From the NCBI GenBank assembly GCA_007123335.1, contig SKLG01000140.1, positions 1 to 6,945 on the forward strand: a stretch of DNA of 6,945 nucleotides, given 5' to 3'. Position numbers and translations under genes: made by a program. Below are positions 1 through 5,783 of the stretch, in pieces (position 1 is the first letter of the stretch; each line of letters opens with the position of its first letter). Below the pieces are notes generated by a model that worked only from the letters and a program-made list of their open reading frames with translations, did no database searches and was not told the DNA's origin. Source of the stretch: Anaerolineae bacterium. GTDB lineage: Bacteria; Chloroflexota; Anaerolineae; UBA1429.

Positions 1-1504
1 GCGCGATAGCCAGCCCCAACCCGATGCCGCCATGCTCGCGACGCAAAGAGTCCTCAATCTGATAAAAGCGCCCAAAGATCTGCTCCATCTCCTCTTCGGG
101 AATGCCGATACCCGTGTCCTCTACACCGAGGACGACTCGTCCCCTCTCTTGGTGGATCAAGATCGTCACCGTGCCCCCCAAGGGGGTGAACTTGATGGCG
201 TTGGAGAGCAGATTGCTGAGAATCAGGCGCACCACTTGTTCATCGGCCCGGGCAACGATCAATTCATCAGGGATCTCGGTGCGCAGATCAATCCCCTCTT
301 GATGGGCCATCGGCGCAAACTCTTGCACCACGTCGGATACAGTGGCGGCAATGGCCACGTCGGAGAGACGCACCTGCGCCTCTCCGGTGTCAATGCGGCG
401 CAAGCTGACCATCTCGTCGATGATGGCTTTGAGCTGCATCGCCGAGGTGCGAACCTGCTCCAGATGATCGCGGATGGGGCCGCTGGCCTCGGCCTCTGAA
501 AGCGTTGCATAGGCAAGGAGCACAGCCAGTGGCGTGCGCAACTCGTGGGAGGCGATGCTGATGAACTCGCTCTTGAGATGGTCGAGTTCAGCCAGGCGGC
601 GATAGGCGTCCTGGCTCTCTTGAAAGAGCCGCGCATTCTCAAGAGCTACAGCAGCCTGGCCAGCCAACACGCTTAGAAACTCTACATCGCCTTCGGTAAA
701 AGGCGACGCCTCTTCCCTACGCGAGACGTTAAGCACGCCCAGAGCACGATCTTGATGGATCAGTGGCAGGGAGATGGCGCTATGTACCCCACTCTGATGC
801 GAGACCGAGGCGAAACGGGGATCGTCGTTCAGATCGCCTTGCAGCACCAGTGGCTCACGATGGGTCAGCACATGCCCGGCGATACCCTCATCGGCGCGCT
901 GATGGGTTTCGACAATGACCTCCGGGGCAAGTCCTTCGGCAGCGCGAATGGTCAGCTTTCCCTGGGCATCCAGCAACATGAGTGATGCGCTATCGGCGCG
1001 CATTTCCTCGCGGGCGATGCGCACCACGTGGCGAGGGATAGCCTGTAGATCGGGGGTGCTCATCAACAGCCGACTGAGATCGAACAGCGGAAGCAGCGTC
1101 TGCAGGCGCACATTCTCGTGCTCCAGTTGCCGCGTGTGTAGTGCTCTGACAATGGCATCTACCAGCTCGCCCGGGCGAAAGGGCTTGAGCACAAACTCGG
1201 AGACTCCCTCCTTGAGCGCCTGGAGGGCCGACTCGAGTGTGCCATAGCCGGTCATGACCACGACCACGAGATCAGGGTGATCACGCCTGATTTCATGGGT
1301 GACCTGCAGGCCATCCATGTCAGGCATACGCAGATCCGTGACCAACAAATCCAGCGCGTCCGGACTCAGATGCCGGGCGACTTCTATTGCCTCAAAGCCC
1401 GTCCGCGCCTCGACGACGTCATAGTTGGCCTGACGCAGCGCATCCACGCAGATGCGTCGAATGGCCTCTTCATCGTCCACCAGCAGAATGGTTGCTTTGG
1501 ACAT
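1..1504 (-). CDS. Hybrid sensor histidine kinase, REC-GAF-HisKA-HATPase (3' end cut off by window)
   Basis: The reading frame is open from the ATG at 1504 to the window edge, giving 501 residues. An N-terminal receiver domain (about 5-122) has acidic residues D10/D11, phospho-acceptor D57 in VTDLRMPD, T85 and K107 in FVLKPF. A GAF domain (about 140-292) follows. The HisKA dimerisation helices carry H320 in SHELRTP, and the HATPase domain has N435 in LLSNAIKFTP, DTGIGIP (463-469), FGRFYQ (477-482) and GGIGLGLAI (492-500). All catalytic motifs look intact; only the C-terminal tail is missing. No membrane segment is seen, so it should be a cytoplasmic kinase whose GAF domain senses a small molecule or a partner, with the attached receiver modulating it. 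GGAG lies 7 nt before the start. It is the second gene after the OmpR-type regulator (41-bp gap), its likely phosphotransfer partner. Family assignment is firm; the stimulus is unknown. Confidence 0.95.
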   Translation of the reverse strand, partial: MSKATILLVDDEEAIRRICVDALRQANYDVVEARTGFEAIEVARHLSPDALDLLVTDLRMPDMDGLQVTHEIRRDHPDLVVVVMTGYGTLESALQALKEGVSEFVLKPFRPGELVDAIVRALHTRQLEHENVRLQTLLPLFDLSRLLMSTPDLQAIPRHVVRIAREEMRADSASLMLLDAQGKLTIRAAEGLAPEVIVETHQRADEGIAGHVLTHREPLVLQGDLNDDPRFASVSHQSGVHSAISLPLIHQDRALGVLNVSRREEASPFTEGDVEFLSVLAGQAAVALENARLFQESQDAYRRLAELDHLKSEFISIASHELRTPLAVLLAYATLSEAEASGPIRDHLEQVRTSAMQLKAIIDEMVSLRRIDTGEAQVRLSDVAIAATVSDVVQEFAPMAHQEGIDLRTEIPDELIVARADEQVVRLILSNLLSNAIKFTPLGGTVTILIHQERGRVVLGVEDTGIGIPEEEMEQIFGRFYQIEDSLRREHGGIGLGLAIA

Positions 1505-1545
1505 CAATTTGCTCCGCACGCCGGCCCAATAAGCCGTGAGGGTGG

Positions 1546-2253
1546 CTAGAGGGTGTCGCTGCTCACCAAGTAGCCGCGCCGCAGAATGTTGCGCAGATAC
1601 CTGGGCTCGCCCGGCGTGGGCTCGATCTTGTCGCGAACATTCTTGATGTGTACCCGAACCAGATCAGGCATGCCGGTGCCGGGTGGATAGCCCCATACAT
1701 TCTGCAGCAGTTCGTCGGCCGAAAAGACGCGATCGGGATAGCTCATCAAGAACTGCATCATCTCAAACTCGACAGGGGTCAGCAGCTCGGTCACCAAAGG
1801 AGTGCTGATCTCAAAGGTGCGCGTATTGAGAGACAACGCGCCCACGCGAATCTCTTCGTTCGATCCAGACACCCCCGTCTGCTGACTGCGGCGCAGCACG
1901 GCCTTGATGCGCAGCTCCAGCTCGCGCAGATCAAAGGGTTTGGTGAGATAATCGTCGGCACCGGCCGTATAGCCCTCGATCTTGTCGCTGATCTCGGCCT
2001 TGGCCGTCAAGAAAACGATGGGGATGTCGGCCAATTCCATGCTGGCGCGCAGGTGTCGGCATACATCAATGCCGCTCATTCCAGGCATAACAATATCCAA
2101 CACTATCACAGCGGGATGCTGCCGACGCGCTATCTCGATGGCGTCAGCTCCGCGATACGCAACCAGAACATCGAAACCGCAGCGTCGAAGAGTGCGCTCT
2201 ATGGCCTCCGCCACATCCACATCGTCGTCGACTACCAGGATCGTATCTGCCAT
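1546..2253 (-). CDS. OmpR/PhoB-type response regulator transcription factor
   Basis: This 235-residue protein is the usual length for the family. The receiver domain (about 3-122) has D9/D10/D11, phospho-acceptor D53 in VLDIVMPG, T83 in FLTAK and K105 in YLTKPF. A short linker (about 123-134) leads to a winged-helix DNA-binding domain (about 135-232) with TPVEFEMMQFL, the probable recognition helix DLVRVHIKNVRDKI, and the wing ending in RRGYLV, a variant of the common GVGYR ending. The start is set at 2253 because GGAGGAG sits 7 nt upstream; an in-frame ATG at 2301 would add 16 residues ahead of the domain and falls at or just before the predicted transcription start. It is the first gene of an operon with the hybrid kinase and presumably is phosphorylated by it, then binds promoters. 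Its target genes cannot be told from the sequence. Confidence 0.95.
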   Translation of the reverse strand: MADTILVVDDDVDVAEAIERTLRRCGFDVLVAYRGADAIEIARRQHPAVIVLDIVMPGMSGIDVCRHLRASMELADIPIVFLTAKAEISDKIEGYTAGADDYLTKPFDLRELELRIKAVLRRSQQTGVSGSNEEIRVGALSLNTRTFEISTPLVTELLTPVEFEMMQFLMSYPDRVFSADELLQNVWGYPPGTGMPDLVRVHIKNVRDKIEPTPGEPRYLRNILRRGYLVSSDTL

Positions 2254-2309
2254 AGCTAGACTCCTCCGCTGTACGCGCGAGCCCACCCCTTTTTCTCGCA
2301 ACGAAGGGC

Positions 2310-2338
2310 ATTATAGCGTGCCCGGGGCGTGAGGACAA
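2310..2338 (-). promoter_or_regulatory. Sigma70-type promoter of the regulator-kinase operon
   Basis: On the minus strand a perfect TATAAT (2315-2310) lies 17 bp from TTGTCC (2338-2333), which matches the -35 consensus at four of six bases. Transcription would start near 2303, leaving a leader of about 50 nt before the regulator's ATG at 2253. Spacing, strand and position all fit. No clear operator is seen overlapping it. Confidence 0.65.
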
Positions 2339-2484
2339 CTGGGCCAGTCCTCATGCATTCCCGCTCCACATCTGTGCCAGCCCCTGTCGAACACACGCCC
2401 CTCGGATAAATCACGGCTTCTATCCTTTGCCAGATGGTAGAGCGCGATCTGTATCGGATGACAATACGCACTCGCCGGCTCCGC

Positions 2485-2505
2485 CCGATCGGATTGCCTG
2501 ATCGG
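2485..2505. repeat. GATCGG repeat, both inverted and direct (possible regulator site)
   Basis: CCGATC (2485-2490) and GATCGG (2500-2505) form a 6-bp inverted repeat with a 9-nt spacer. Read as direct repeats, GATCGG occurs at 2488 and 2500, 12 bp apart. OmpR-family regulators commonly bind tandem half-sites about one helical turn apart, so a site for the neighbouring regulator is possible. It lies about 150 bp upstream of the operon promoter and could equally be chance. Confidence 0.25.
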
Positions 2506-2670
2506 CCATTCTATGGCACGATACTCATAGTAGTTGTCTCTTACGGTATGCTCTCAATCTGCCACCAGAGTGATCGAACATCGAACGCGCATCTTCCTCA
2601 AAGCATCCCAGAGGCGACATACGCCTGTATATGTTGGCAGAAGCCTGGCTGATTCGCTCGTTTGTACGCA

Positions 2671-2677
2671 AAAGGAG
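2671..2677 (+). promoter_or_regulatory. Ribosome binding site fixing the ABM gene start
   Basis: AAAGGAG at 2671-2677 is 6 nt before the ATG at 2684. No comparable site precedes the upstream in-frame ATG at 2534, and the family domain begins right after 2684, so the shorter protein is chosen. Confidence 0.8.
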
Positions 2678-2683
2678 ACCTTG

Positions 2684-3010
2684 ATGCAAGACATGGTGTA
2701 TACCCTCGGCGTTTGGAAGGTCAAGCCCGGCCAAGAAGCAGCGTTTATCGCCGCATGGAAGGCGCTCGCTGAAATCTTTGGCAAGCTTGAACACCCACCG
2801 GGCACCGGCACGCTGATTCAAAGCGTATCGGACCCAGCGCTCTTTTATTCGTTCGGCCCCTGGAAGCGCATGGAGGACATCCAGGCGATGCGCAATGACC
2901 CACAAGCGCAGGCCGGCATTCAGCGGGTCATAGATCTATGCACAGAGGCCACGCCCGGCACGTTTCGCCTGGTAGCGGAGGTACCCGCTAGTTCCGAGCG
3001 AGCGTGCTGA
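2684..3010 (+). CDS. ABM-like dimeric alpha-beta barrel protein (putative small monooxygenase)
   Basis: The product has 108 residues. It opens with a beta strand (MVYTLGVWKVKPGQEAAF), then a helix (AAFIAAWKALAEIF), further strands (GTGTLIQSVSDPALFYSF), a helix around KRMEDIQAMRNDPQAQAGIQRV, and a closing strand near TFRLVAEVP. This order, the 'vkPGqe..F..aw' opening and the length are typical of the antibiotic biosynthesis monooxygenase (ABM) superfamily, small proteins that pair into a barrel. Family members oxidise quinones, degrade haem or serve unknown roles; no feature here fixes the substrate. It stands alone between a divergent signalling operon and a convergent propeller gene, so context does not help. 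The fold assignment is fairly safe, the enzyme activity is inference. A stem, TAGCGG-6 nt-CCGCTA, falls inside its last codons (2973-2990). Confidence 0.8.
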   Translation: MQDMVYTLGVWKVKPGQEAAFIAAWKALAEIFGKLEHPPGTGTLIQSVSDPALFYSFGPWKRMEDIQAMRNDPQAQAGIQRVIDLCTEATPGTFRLVAEVPASSERAC

Positions 3011-3019
3011 TCCAGATTG

Positions 3020-3044
3020 GCCGTTGAGAGGAGCGCTCAACGGC
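3020..3044. terminator. Hairpin between convergent genes, possible bidirectional terminator
   Basis: GCCGTTGAG (3020-3028) and CTCAACGGC (3036-3044) form a perfect 9-bp stem with a 7-nt loop. It sits in the 42-bp gap between the stop codons of the ABM gene (3010) and the propeller gene (3053). Neither strand has a following T-run, so it is not a textbook intrinsic terminator; it may stall polymerase or protect 3' ends. Confidence 0.55.
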
Positions 3045-3052
3045 AAGTTGAC

Positions 3053-4237
3053 TCAGGGTGCGGCGATCCGCGCAATCGGATCATCCTTGATCCACACGGG
3101 ATTCCAGCAGTCGCTGTCCACATCCACCAACTGGCGCAAATCCGACCCATCGGCGTTCATGATCCAAATCTGGTTGCGGCCTGTACGGTTGCTATGAAAG
3201 ACGATGCGGCTTCCATCGGGTGAAAAGCTCGGGTGCTTGTCGGATTGCCAGCCGTCGTCATGGGTAAGCTTGACCGTGTGCGGCGTGCTGCGCGACCAAC
3301 CCGGGATCTCGACGACAAAGATATCGTCATCGCCTTCCTGGTTGGACGAATAGGCGATGAATCGGCTGTCGGGCGACCAGGCCATGTCAAAGGCTACCCC
3401 TCTACCCACAAAGGTCACTTGCTGATGCTCCCCACCATCAGTCGGCGCGAGAAAAAGATTGAGACCGCGAGAGGTTCTTTTCTGATAGACGATGTAGCGG
3501 CCATCTGGTGACGTGCGTTCTCGGCTCAAGGACAATTCGTACGCCCACAGATCGGGCATGTAGGATAGGTTGGAGCCGTCCGGATCCACCAGCAAAATGC
3601 GCCCCCGACCGATCGAGCCGCCAAGCAAGTACGAGCGAAAGGCGATCTTGCCAACCAAGCTACTTGGCATGCGTTCGAGCGTGGGGGTCGGCGTGTTGGT
3701 GGGCCTGAGCACGCTGTACAGCGTCTCCCGATCCGTTAGCAGCACGTAGAGTGGTCTGGGCGTGGCAGTAGGTCTGGGGGTAGCCGTAGGCCTGGGTGTA
3801 GCGGTGACCCAACCTTCTGGCAGAGGCGTGGGCGTGCCCGTGGTGAACGCCCTGGCCTCCGCCATGAGTTGTACGATGGTGGCCGTTAGCGCATTGCCCG
3901 GCGTTGGGGTGCTGGTCACCACAAAGGGCCTGGGAGTGAAGGTCATGGTGACTATACGATACGACATCCCCTCCTCCTGAGCTCGTCGGGTCAGCTCCCC
4001 TTGCAACACCACGAGGCGTGTCGCCGCCTCTAACACATCGCGGGGTGTTGGCGCCGGCGTGACGCGCCAGATCGCACGCTGTAGCGTTTCCGTGATCTGG
4101 GGAGTCAGGGTTAGCGCTGGCGAAGGCGTTGCTCCGGTCACGTCGGATGCTCTGCCAGGCATTATCAAGGCGGGAAGGAGCAAGAAAAGACAAGCGAGGA
4201 TGAACAAAACGGCAAGAGAGGCTTGATTGCGAGACAT
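3053..4237 (-). CDS. Secreted or anchored TolB/PD40-type beta-propeller protein with Thr-Pro linkers
   Basis: The product has 394 residues. Residues 8-26 are strongly hydrophobic (signal peptide or anchor), with a plausible cleavage after GRA at 28-30. Residues 31-190 are low in structure signals and rich in Thr-Pro, including three TATPRP units at 145-162, and contain two short helical stretches (about 66-90 and 116-131). From about 195 onward come propeller strands of PD40 type: KIAFRSY...ILLVDPDGSNL, TSPDGRYIVYQ...NLFLAPTDGG, AWSPDSRFIAYSS...DDIFVVEIPG and FSPDGSRIVFHSN...QIWIMNADGSDLRQL. That makes about four blades, fewer than the six of TolB. It probably acts outside the membrane, perhaps in binding or scaffolding; no catalytic motif is seen. 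AGGAG sits 6 nt before the ATG. The closest known style is Chloroflexota surface propellers. The partner is unknown. Confidence 0.85.
   Translation of the reverse strand: MSRNQASLAVLFILACLFLLLPALIMPGRASDVTGATPSPALTLTPQITETLQRAIWRVTPAPTPRDVLEAATRLVVLQGELTRRAQEEGMSYRIVTMTFTPRPFVVTSTPTPGNALTATIVQLMAEARAFTTGTPTPLPEGWVTATPRPTATPRPTATPRPLYVLLTDRETLYSVLRPTNTPTPTLERMPSSLVGKIAFRSYLLGGSIGRGRILLVDPDGSNLSYMPDLWAYELSLSRERTSPDGRYIVYQKRTSRGLNLFLAPTDGGEHQQVTFVGRGVAFDMAWSPDSRFIAYSSNQEGDDDIFVVEIPGWSRSTPHTVKLTHDDGWQSDKHPSFSPDGSRIVFHSNRTGRNQIWIMNADGSDLRQLVDVDSDCWNPVWIKDDPIARIAAP
3753..3806 (-). repeat. Three tandem 18-bp units coding for TATPRP linker repeats
   Basis: Units at 3753-3770, 3771-3788 and 3789-3806 share the plus-strand pattern GG(T/C)CTGGG.GT.GC.GT. 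and encode Thr-Ala-Thr-Pro-Arg-Pro on the minus strand. They differ by a few mostly silent changes. Because the unit is a multiple of three, gain or loss of copies would change linker length without a frameshift. Confidence 0.85.
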
Positions 4238-4434
4238 GATGAACTCCTGCTCTGTGGATTACCCACCACAAAGGGCTCGTGTCGGCGCTACACCACTCCT
4301 ATCCTCGTGTGGAGCATGCCCACGTCCGGGAGGCTCATGGACCGTAGCCACACTCCGCACTGCATGGTTGCCCAACTCATGCGCTGCACCCACGAGTCGT
4401 AACCATGCCTACATACTCTCGCGGATGCTTGTGA

Positions 4435-4486
4435 CGCCGTGCGCCATCGCACGGTGGATCACAAAGCGGTCCCGCAGCCGGGACCG
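4435..4486. other. Two adjacent intergenic stem-loops (possible structured RNA or terminator)
   Basis: Hairpin A: CCGTGCG (4437-4443), loop CCAT, CGCACGG (4448-4454); a wobble pair and one more pair extend it to 4435-4456. Hairpin B: CGGTCCCG (4467-4474), loop CAGC, CGGGACCG (4479-4486). Both stems are perfect with 4-nt loops and are 10 nt apart. No T-run follows on either strand. They match no RNA family I recognise. Confidence 0.4.
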
Positions 4487-4576
4487 ATGGGATCGTATAC
4501 CATCATCAAGTCGTTGTCAACCATCCGTTTGGGCGCCGTGGTATTCTCGTATGGTGGCATGAATCAGGTTGCATGC

Positions 4577-4605
4577 TTTACCCGGCATCGTAGTGGGGCT
4601 ATACT
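4577..4605 (+). promoter_or_regulatory. Candidate promoter of the small helical protein gene
   Basis: TTTACC (4577-4582), 17 bp, then TATACT (4600-4605): four of six and five of six consensus matches. Transcription would begin near 4612, giving a leader of about 60 nt before the start at 4673. The same TATACT -10 occurs in the much stronger promoter at 5057-5084. Confidence 0.5.
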
Positions 4606-4672
4606 TGGTTTGAGCCTGTGTGTGGATGTGCTGGACGTTGGTGATAGTCTATAGAAGATGAAAGGAATGTCC

Positions 4673-4879
4673 ATGGATGAGATTGTGAGGCAGGTGGCGG
4701 AAAGAGCCGGCGTCTCGGAGGATGTGGCCCGCAAGGCTGTCGAGGTTGTGGTAACGGTGCTCAAGGAGCGGCTTCCGGCGCCATTGGCCGGGCAGATTGA
4801 TGCGGCGCTCTCGGGCTCTGGTGGCACCGACGCTGGCGGTCTGGCAAAAGGGCTCGGCGGAATGCTTGGCAAACGGTAG
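4673..4879 (+). CDS. Small helical protein, DUF2267-like
   Basis: The product has 68 residues. Residues 1-45 read as two or three amphipathic helices: MDEIVRQVAERAG, then SEDVARKAVEVVVTVLKERL, then PLAGQIDAALSG. The tail (about 46-68) is rich in Gly, Ser and Leu and ends in Lys-Arg. The pattern 'v.erag.s.e.A..Av..vl..L.erLp' resembles DUF2267-type and similar small bacterial helical domains of unknown function. There is no membrane segment. I chose the ATG at 4673 because AAGGA (4662-4666) lies 6 nt before it; the ATGs at 4658 and 4667 have no properly spaced ribosome site and would add five or two residues. It is divergent from the propeller gene and upstream of the TetR unit, but separate promoters suggest independent expression. 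The gene itself is likely real; the family name is tentative. Confidence 0.7.
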   Translation: MDEIVRQVAERAGVSEDVARKAVEVVVTVLKERLPAPLAGQIDAALSGSGGTDAGGLAKGLGGMLGKR

Positions 4880-4920
4880 CAGGGATAGTAGAAAGCGCTT
4901 CCGCGAATCGTCACCTCCTG

Positions 4921-4934
4921 ACACGCTTGCGTGT
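4921..4934. repeat. 14-bp inverted repeat beside the large palindrome
   Basis: ACACGC and GCGTGT flank a central TT. It ends 3 bp before the 44-bp palindrome begins. It could be part of the same site or of the 3' end of the small gene's transcript. Confidence 0.4.
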
Positions 4935-4937
4935 ACT

Positions 4938-4981
4938 CCCAGGCGATCCGGGCGCCGTATACGGTCTCCGGATCGCTTGGG
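4938..4981. repeat. 44-bp near-perfect palindrome
   Basis: The element is symmetric about 4959.5. The arms are CCCA (4938-4941) with TGGG (4978-4981), and GCGATCCGG (4943-4951) with CCGGATCGC (4968-4976). The core is a perfect CCGTATACGG (4955-4964). Eighteen of 22 pairs are Watson-Crick, three are G-T and one (C-C) is a mismatch. It lies 58 bp after the small gene's stop and about 75 bp before the TetR promoter's -35. There is no T-run after it. It may be a transcript-end hairpin, a protein-binding site or a small dispersed repeat. Confidence 0.7.
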
Positions 4982-5056
4982 TTATGCCATTCCCCTTTCT
5001 GCTCCACGCCTCTTGGGCACCTTACGCCAGCCAGCATGACGCATCATCGTATGGGT

Positions 5057-5084
5057 TTGACACATTAAGTATACAGTGTATACT
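5057..5084 (+). promoter_or_regulatory. Strong promoter of the TetR-ABC operon
   Basis: A perfect TTGACA (5057-5062), a 16-bp spacer and TATACT (5079-5084, five of six). The predicted start is near 5091, giving a short leader of about 30 nt to the TetR ATG at 5121. This is one of the best promoter matches in the window. Confidence 0.8.
5068..5084. promoter_or_regulatory. 17-bp palindromic operator, likely TetR autoregulatory site
   Basis: AGTATACAGTGTATACT is a perfect odd palindrome: 8-bp half-sites around a central G at 5076. It covers most of the promoter spacer and the whole -10, so a bound dimer would block RNA polymerase. Its place directly upstream of a TetR gene is the usual arrangement for autorepression. 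Confidence 0.7.
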
Positions 5085-5120
5085 AATGCCAAGATTCCCC
5101 ATGGTCATAGGGAGCCACAT

Positions 5121-5780
5121 ATGCCTCGTCCGCGTCGATCGCCAGAAGAGATCGCCCAGATGCGCGAGCGAATGCTTGACGCCGCCCTCAAGCTGTTGCG
5201 CGAGGGCGGTCCACAGGCCATCTCGATTCGCGCCCTGGCCGAGCGCCTCGGTGTCTCACACATGGTGTTCTACACTTATTTTGATAGCCGTGCCGAGTTG
5301 CTGCGCGCGCTCTCGCACCGTCAGCGCGAGCGAGTGGGCCAACGTCGGGCGCAGATGCTCGAACGGGCGCGGCAGGGCGATGTGGTGCAGGTCGTGCGCG
5401 ATGCTCTGGCTCACTATGCCCATATCTCGGGGCATGTGCCGCGTATCTATGAGCTGTTGTTGGTGCACTGCGTCGAGTCATCGCCGGAGGGATTCACCAA
5501 GCCCACCGAGATCCTCGCCCACGATCTGGAGCACCTTCAAACGCTGATAGAGCTGGGCATGTCGCGTGGCGTCTTTGTGTCTCGCGATCCCCGACTGGCC
5601 GCCAAGGTCGTCTTTGCCATCGTCAACGGACCCTTGATCCTGATCCATAGTGGGCGTCTCACTGACGAGGCAGACGCAGGACGCGGGCGTGACGAATTGA
5701 TCCAAGAATCCCTGTCCGCCGCCATGGCCTATGTGATCGGCCCACAGACCGCCGAGAACACGGCGGACCATACGGAGTAG
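5121..5780 (+). CDS. TetR/AcrR-family transcriptional repressor
   Basis: The product has 219 residues, normal for the family. The N-terminal DNA-binding domain (about 11-60) shows the family pattern: first helix RMLDAALKLLREGG, then the helix-turn-helix SIRALAERLGVSHMVFYTYF, then DSRAELLRAL. The remainder (about 65-210) is the helical ligand-binding and dimerisation region, which varies and does not reveal the inducer. The start at 5121 has AGGGAG (5109-5114) 6 nt ahead; an in-frame ATG at 5076 lies inside the promoter and is excluded. It is followed 3 bp later by an ABC exporter, so it most likely represses its own operon through the palindrome at 5068-5084 and releases on binding a compound that the exporter removes. 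Repressor identity is firm; the ligand is unknown. Confidence 0.93.
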   Translation: MPRPRRSPEEIAQMRERMLDAALKLLREGGPQAISIRALAERLGVSHMVFYTYFDSRAELLRALSHRQRERVGQRRAQMLERARQGDVVQVVRDALAHYAHISGHVPRIYELLLVHCVESSPEGFTKPTEILAHDLEHLQTLIELGMSRGVFVSRDPRLAAKVVFAIVNGPLILIHSGRLTDEADAGRGRDELIQESLSAAMAYVIGPQTAENTADHTE

Positions 5781-5783
5781 CCT

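Larger units (their letters stand above)
2339..2683. other. Intergenic region between divergent operons
   Basis: About 345 bp separate the regulator promoter from the start of the ABM gene. It holds a repeat of GATCGG at 2488-2493 and 2500-2505, whose first copy is also part of the inverted pair CCGATC (2485-2490) and GATCGG (2500-2505). A small hairpin, AGGCG-acata-CGCCT, lies at 2612-2626. I find no convincing -35/-10 pair for the ABM gene; TATATG at 2628-2633 lacks a good partner. Short open frames here look non-coding. Confidence 0.5.
4238..4672. other. Intergenic region between divergent genes
   Basis: This stretch of about 435 bp separates the propeller gene and the small helical protein gene. 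It holds two adjacent strong hairpins (4435-4456 and 4467-4486), a weak third one (GATGG 4486-4490 with CCATC 4500-4504) and a promoter-like pair for the plus-strand gene (4577-4605). No convincing promoter for the propeller gene is seen. Open frames here have no recognisable protein character. Confidence 0.5.

Noticed and set aside
1648..2259. Long plus-strand open frame opposite the response regulator
   Set aside because: The minus-strand frame encodes an intact response regulator with all key residues; the plus-strand translation has no recognisable domain and no ribosome site.
2434..2652. Plus-strand open frame of 72 codons in the intergenic region before the ABM gene
   Set aside because: No ribosome site or recognisable domain, and atypical composition; more likely non-coding.
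2534..2683. N-terminal extension of the ABM protein from an upstream ATG
   Set aside because: The extra 50 residues have no domain match, and the strong ribosome site is directly before 2684.
3753..3806. Tandem 18-bp units as a possible CRISPR-like array
   Set aside because: There are no spacers between units and they encode a regular in-frame Thr-Pro linker.
3660..4271. 203-codon minus-strand frame overlapping the propeller gene's 5' half
   Set aside because: It is a shifted reading of the Thr-Pro coding stretch, giving His- and Thr-rich low-complexity sequence. The true frame has a signal segment and a well-spaced ribosome site.
4435..4486. tRNA or part of one
   Set aside because: The stems do not form a cloverleaf: no acceptor stem, no T-loop GTTC motif and no anticodon arm at the right spacing.
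4227..4562. Plus-strand open frame of 111 codons in the divergent intergenic region
   Set aside because: It starts inside the propeller gene's start region, has no ribosome site, is rich in Arg, Ser and Pro, and runs through two hairpins; no protein character is seen.
4439..4654. Plus-strand open frame of 71 codons before the small helical gene
   Set aside because: No ribosome site, no family resemblance, and it contains the hairpins and the promoter-like pair.
5188..5481. Minus-strand open frames opposite the TetR gene
   Set aside because: They are antisense to a clear helix-turn-helix repressor, with Arg/Ala/His-rich translations typical of shadow frames.
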